Shown piece after piece: positions 59,642 to 64,000 of a stretch of 64,000 nucleotides of DNA. A model generated the notes under the pieces. That model was given only the letters and a program-made list of their open reading frames with translations, was not told the DNA's origin and did no database searches. Position 1 is the first letter of the stretch. Every line of letters begins with the position of its first letter. The stretch is from the NCBI RefSeq assembly GCF_000002985.6, contig NC_003280.10, positions 4,026,501 to 4,090,500 of the forward strand, written 5' to 3'. Position numbers and translations under genes: made by a program. This stretch comes from Caenorhabditis elegans (lineage: Eukaryota; Nematoda; Chromadorea; Rhabditida; Rhabditidae).

Positions 59642-62600
59642 GAAGAAGCGGCTCCATATATTTGCACATTCTCCTCACCCACCTCATTATTTTTTTCCTT
59701 TCTGGATTGTATACTTTACTTTTTCTTCTCCTCTCTCATCATACATATGACCAATATCACGGGGTAAAATAGCGAAAATAAATTGGTATGTTTATTCTGA
59801 ATGGGGTTTTGCACAAAAACTATCAGATTCACATCTCATTAAAAACCGGATGCTCTTTCATGTCTTACTTGGTGAAAACTTCGGGAGACAGACACTGGGG
59901 GTTTCTTCAAAACCTGCTAAAATTAAAATTGAAGTTTTGATCTAGAAAAATTTGATCTACAAGTAAGGGGGGACCCTAATTTCAGCAAGCTTACTGCATT
60001 AGATTTTTCAAATTGAACAAGCCCGGTAGATGTCGGCCGCTGGAAAAATTAAAATTTTGTAAGACAGGAGCGCTTTCTTGTCAGTTCGGAGTGACCATCT
60101 GAGCTTTTTTCGAATTAACCAAAGCAGCTGATATATTGAAGATTTTAGTTCAAGCAGCCGAAACTTTAAAGGTGTGTACTATTCTCTGCAACCGACGTTT
60201 CACAAGCACTTCTTTCAACAAGCAACATTTTACAGGTACTGTGCTTAGCGGCCGAGGTTTCACAGGTAATTATCAAAACAGCTAAAATTGTAAGGCGCAT
60301 GCGTCTCCATGCGTCTCTCCATTTACAGGCCCAATTTCGAGCAGCCGACATTTTACAGGCACTACTTTTACCAGCCGACATTTAACAGGACTTCAAATTT
60401 TTTTCTATTCAAATTTTGCATTTCAAATTTTCAAACTTCAAATTTTGCATTTTTCATCGATTTCAGGTGGTTTCAGAGCCTTACTTAAAACAAAAGTTCA
60501 ACATTTTATTATGTTTAATAGTTTCACTGATTTCCACTAAAGCTCCCACAAAACTCCTTCTAACCAGGACTTTTCCACGTGTATTTTGCTGTTTTTGTTC
60601 ATTGTTCACCGCTCGATTTCACGTGTGGACGGGCACAGTTCACGTGAAATGATGTCCCATTCTACCGTACTCTTTGTGATAATGGCTTATCATTTGTAGA
60701 AGCGGAATGTGAAGAAGACTGATGAATGATAGATTGAAACTTTCAAAAATCAAATTCGTAGGTTTTATGAATTTTTTTTGGGTTTTTTTTGTTCGACAAG
60801 AAAAAGGCAGACATTTTTTTGCAGAAAAAAGGGTGTAAAGTCTGAAAAAAAAGCGATCGATTCAAAAAGTGTTCAAAAATCATACAAAAATTGCTTTCGC
60901 TGCGGGATCCATTTTCGTTTAAAGACCCTTTTTGATAGGATCAATCCTTGATTTGACGTCTGTTCAATGATAACTTTGTGAATCCGAGGTCAGACCGATT
61001 CTCGCTTCGGGACCCTTTCTGATTCAAACGAATATCTCAAGATGTTCAAAAGATTTTCTTTATTTTCCTAAACATTTTGTGTTTTTCACAAGTCACGTCA
61101 TTTCATTGACGTGGCTCCCCTCGAAGTTCAAATGCTCAACAAGAATCTTTTCTCAAAATCTTCCTCCAACAGCTGTACTCGAAGGGCCCCGTATCATTTA
61201 TCACTTCCCCCCCCCCCCCCTTAACTCTCTTTCCCCTGTCTCGTATTCTTCAAAGATGATAAAGACAAAAAGTGAATCGTTCGATAAAGATAGAGAGTAT
61301 TGAACACTTTCAAAAGTGTCATTAGTGACAATTGTTATTGCTTTACTCCAGTAGAATAACCTGTTGGAATCGGGAAAAATGCAAAGTTTTCAGGTACTTT
61401 TTAGACGAAAAAGTGCTGAGATTTGAGATGGGAAACAACAATTGGAAATAGGAGAAAATAGAGAAGATCAATTTTCAGCTACCAAAATATAAATGGTTTT
61501 TAAATTTTAAAGCAATTTCAACCAGGGGTGGGCGGCAAACGATTTTCATCGACAAATCGATAAATCAAAAAATTTTCGGAAATGGAAATTCCCGACAAAT
61601 CGGAAAACCGGCAATTTGCTAATCGCTGAATTTGCCGGAAAACCGCAATTACCGAAAATTTACGGCAAATAACTTTTTTTTTTGGAAACTTCAGAATTTC
61701 AATTTTAATCGGCAAAATTCTATCCTAACGTTCCTAAATCTATTTTTAAAAATATTTAGAAAAAAAATGGGAAAAATTTCAAAAAGGCAGAGATTTAAAA
61801 ATTTCCGTCTTTTAAAAAATCTTGCGGCCAATTGATGTTCGGCAAGCGGCAAATCGGCAAGCTGCCGAAAAACAACATTACCGGCAAATCGGCAATCCGG
61901 CAAACTTCACGGCAAACGTCTTGATTTCAACAACCTATAACTCAAAAACAAGACACTTTACAGGCAACCTTACAACTAATAAAATGTTGCCCAAAACGTA
62001 TTCTTACTTTTTGTAATTGACAATTGTCCATTGTAGAAAATACTGAAATTCTACTTTTCTTGTCCTTCTTGGAATATTGATTCCACTGAACCATTTGAAG
62101 AAAACTGAAAACTCAACTTTTTTCTTTCAATTTCTCCAGTTTTCCTATCCCTCCCTTTCCATCTAAAAATAAAATTTCACGATAAAAGTTGATCGATGTG
62201 TAGCGTGGCAATTGGAAAAACTGACAAAAAAAAAAAAATTTCTAGGATAAAGTAGATCTAAAAAACAGTGAGACAGTTTTCAGAAAGTTTGATCTACGAT
62301 AAACGCGGGAAATCTCTGTTTTGAATTGTGTGACGTCACAACCGTTCAAATTCAATTTTTTTCAATGTTTACTATGTATTGAAGTGAAAACACTGAAAAG
62401 GGTTTTTTGTGGAATTGCAGCTTAACATACCTGCCCGCCTACCTGCCTGACTTTGGAACAAATTTATCTCTGGAAAAATTAAGGCGACTGACATCTAGCG
62501 GGTTGGGTTTTGTCGATCGATATTTAAAGCAAAATCAAGCTTCATAATCCATAAAGAAAACTACAAACTTTGGCTGGAAATATTTGCACTTACACTGAAA

Positions 62601-64000
62601 CTGGGCTTGTTTGGGATTGAAACCCCACATTTTCTGTAATTTTTTCTGCAAAATCTAACTTTAGAGACAAGCCTGAAGCCTAAAACCCCTTGTAAAGCTG
62701 AAAAAAAAAACCGAAACCATAACCATTTCCGGTTTCAAAAACCAATAACGTCACATACAAGAATGCCTTCCCACGTGGCTTCAGCCTGTTCTGCAAGAAG
62801 AAAAACGCGTCCCCCTCCCCTTTTCCATCATCTTTTTCTTTTTCTTCATTTCTTCATTTTTTTCTCTCTCATTGTAACAATACACAAGCATTTTTCTTGT
62901 GTGGTGTCTCCTCTTATCATTTTCCGCCACTATCACCCCATCAATTGCCCGCGGTGCAGATGCACCGAATGTTTTAATTTGTCTTTTCAAAGACATTTTC
63001 TATCTTTTTCTCTGTGCTCAAACGTTCTCCGTAGGTTCTTCTGTCCCCCCGCGTTATCAGTTGAAGGGGACATAAAAAGGGAGCAATTTTGTTGCGAAAA
63101 GGCAAAGTTTGGGTATATCGTACCTGTAGTTGAGTTTGGTAAATAGGTACAGAGAATCTGTGAACTTTCATTTAATAGTGTACGCTTGAACCTTGGAAAG
63201 ACACAGGAAATTTTCTGTTTCAAGGCGACCTTCTCCTGCCTTTAAAGCTGGCCTTGTACCTTTAAGGCGAGCTATATCTGCCTAGTGCCTACAGGTACGG
63301 TATACTTCTGTTTTTTGGCAAAAACATAAGTTGAAGCAACGGCGATTAGGCGGTAGGTACTTCTGCAGGTAGGCAGGCATCAGGCACCTCAGTCTGTAAA
63401 AAAGAAAAGTATGACCAGTTTTTCATAAGAATACTCATAATTTTGACTAAAATTCCAGTGATTTTAGCTTCGATTTTTGATGAAAAATTCACGTCTTCTC
63501 AATTTTAAGCTCACCGGCAACTTTTCAATTTATATCAGAAATCTCGGCAATTTTGGCTAACAAAGTTCAAAATGACGTAGACACTAGAAACCTCCAGAAC
63601 AACCCCGTCTTCTTGTTGTTATCTAAAAGATGGTCCCAACTGATAAGATGATCAAAGTTCGGAGAGTAAAAATCTAGTTAGTTGCCGAATTGCCGGGTTC
63701 CTTGGTACTTTGACCCAGACAATTTTTGATCATCTCTAATATTAGATTTTCTTCCTGTCTGAACACCACGTCACTGTCCAATTTTTGACCCAAATATTTA
63801 ATTAATTTCCTTTTTATTTTTTATTTTGAGGTGATCTCTGATTCCACTCTGTTTTTCAAAAATCATCGAGATAACTTATGACCGTTTAGGCAACAAATTT
63901 GGCCAAGTTCTGTGTTTTTTTTGTCCCAAGTCTTGATTGTTCTCGTGTTGATCGGAAAATATTTACAGCTGATAACAGAAGGTTCAAGTGGGACGGGTTT
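59642..64000. other. Intergenic region to the window end, no gene seen
   Basis: After the GPCR poly(A) signal no coding exon is supported on either strand. Contents are the CAGCCGACATTTTACAGG repeats (60030-60390), a 14-C tract (61207-61220), a degraded CCGGCAAAT array (61540-61915) and a CT-rich, CACGTGG-containing promoter-like stretch at 62760-63060 that may belong to a gene beyond the window. Confidence 0.5.
61540..61915. repeat. Degraded CCGGCAAAT/TTGCCGG repeat
   Basis: Scattered CGGCAAATCGGCAA and GCCGGAAAACCG words at 61550-61670 and 61840-61915, the third and most diverged locus of the family seen at 15342 and 19355. Confidence 0.7.

Overview
The window is nematode genomic DNA, almost certainly Caenorhabditis and consistent with C. 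elegans. It is AT-rich. Introns are short with TTTCAG acceptors, several start codons sit a few bases after an unpaired TTTCAG (the SL trans-splice arrangement), and blocks of the nematode telomere hexamer TTAGGC occur inside introns and between genes. It also carries a complete Tc5-type transposon and a full rpn-11 proteasome gene.

Layout. 1-12.4 kb: two small secreted-protein genes (2080-3376 plus; 4881-5885 minus), then 6.6 kb of gene-poor repeat-rich DNA. 12.4-19 kb: a dense cluster with a GILT-family thiol reductase carrying a Gln/His-rich N-terminus (plus), convergent with rpn-11 (minus). Upstream of rpn-11 on the same strand, and close enough for an operon, is a stand-alone LEM-3/Ankle1-type GIY-YIG nuclease domain gene. 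19-20.1 kb: a CCGGCAAA-type minisatellite. 21.5-32.4 kb: a nested mobile-DNA block. It contains a TIR element with a broken multi-exon gene (21.5-23.4 kb), a Tc5-like transposon with an apparently intact 532-aa transposase (24748-27942) inserted in a 21-bp minisatellite, and a second TIR element with an intact-looking multi-exon gene of unknown function (29341-31639). Direct repeats of about 60 and 124 bp bracket parts of it.

32.4-37.6 kb: two minus-strand ubiquitin-ligase adaptor-type genes. One is a ZYG-11-like LRR/ARM protein whose first exon carries an in-frame 277-bp hAT-like element and whose 5' leader carries a 787-bp foldback element; the other is an F-box/FBA_2 gene. 37.6-41.1 kb: intergenic DNA with a large palindrome. 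41.1-46.2 kb: a ten-exon gene for a secreted, probably GPI-anchored protein with three ten-cysteine ET-type modules. 46.2-56.6 kb: about 10 kb without a supportable gene, holding a tRNA-derived SINE-like element, TTAGGC arrays and GGTAGGCA arrays. 56.6-59.6 kb: a seven-exon peptide-type GPCR with an acidic tail. The rest is intergenic.

The main biological interest is accessory. Mobile DNA is nested in and threaded through host genes: an in-frame transposon exon, a foldback element in a 5' leader, inward-facing RNA polymerase III promoter-like units inside both Tc5 TIRs, and two related gene-carrying TIR elements. All exon structures were built by eye from splice consensus and reading-frame phase; they have not been checked against transcripts.
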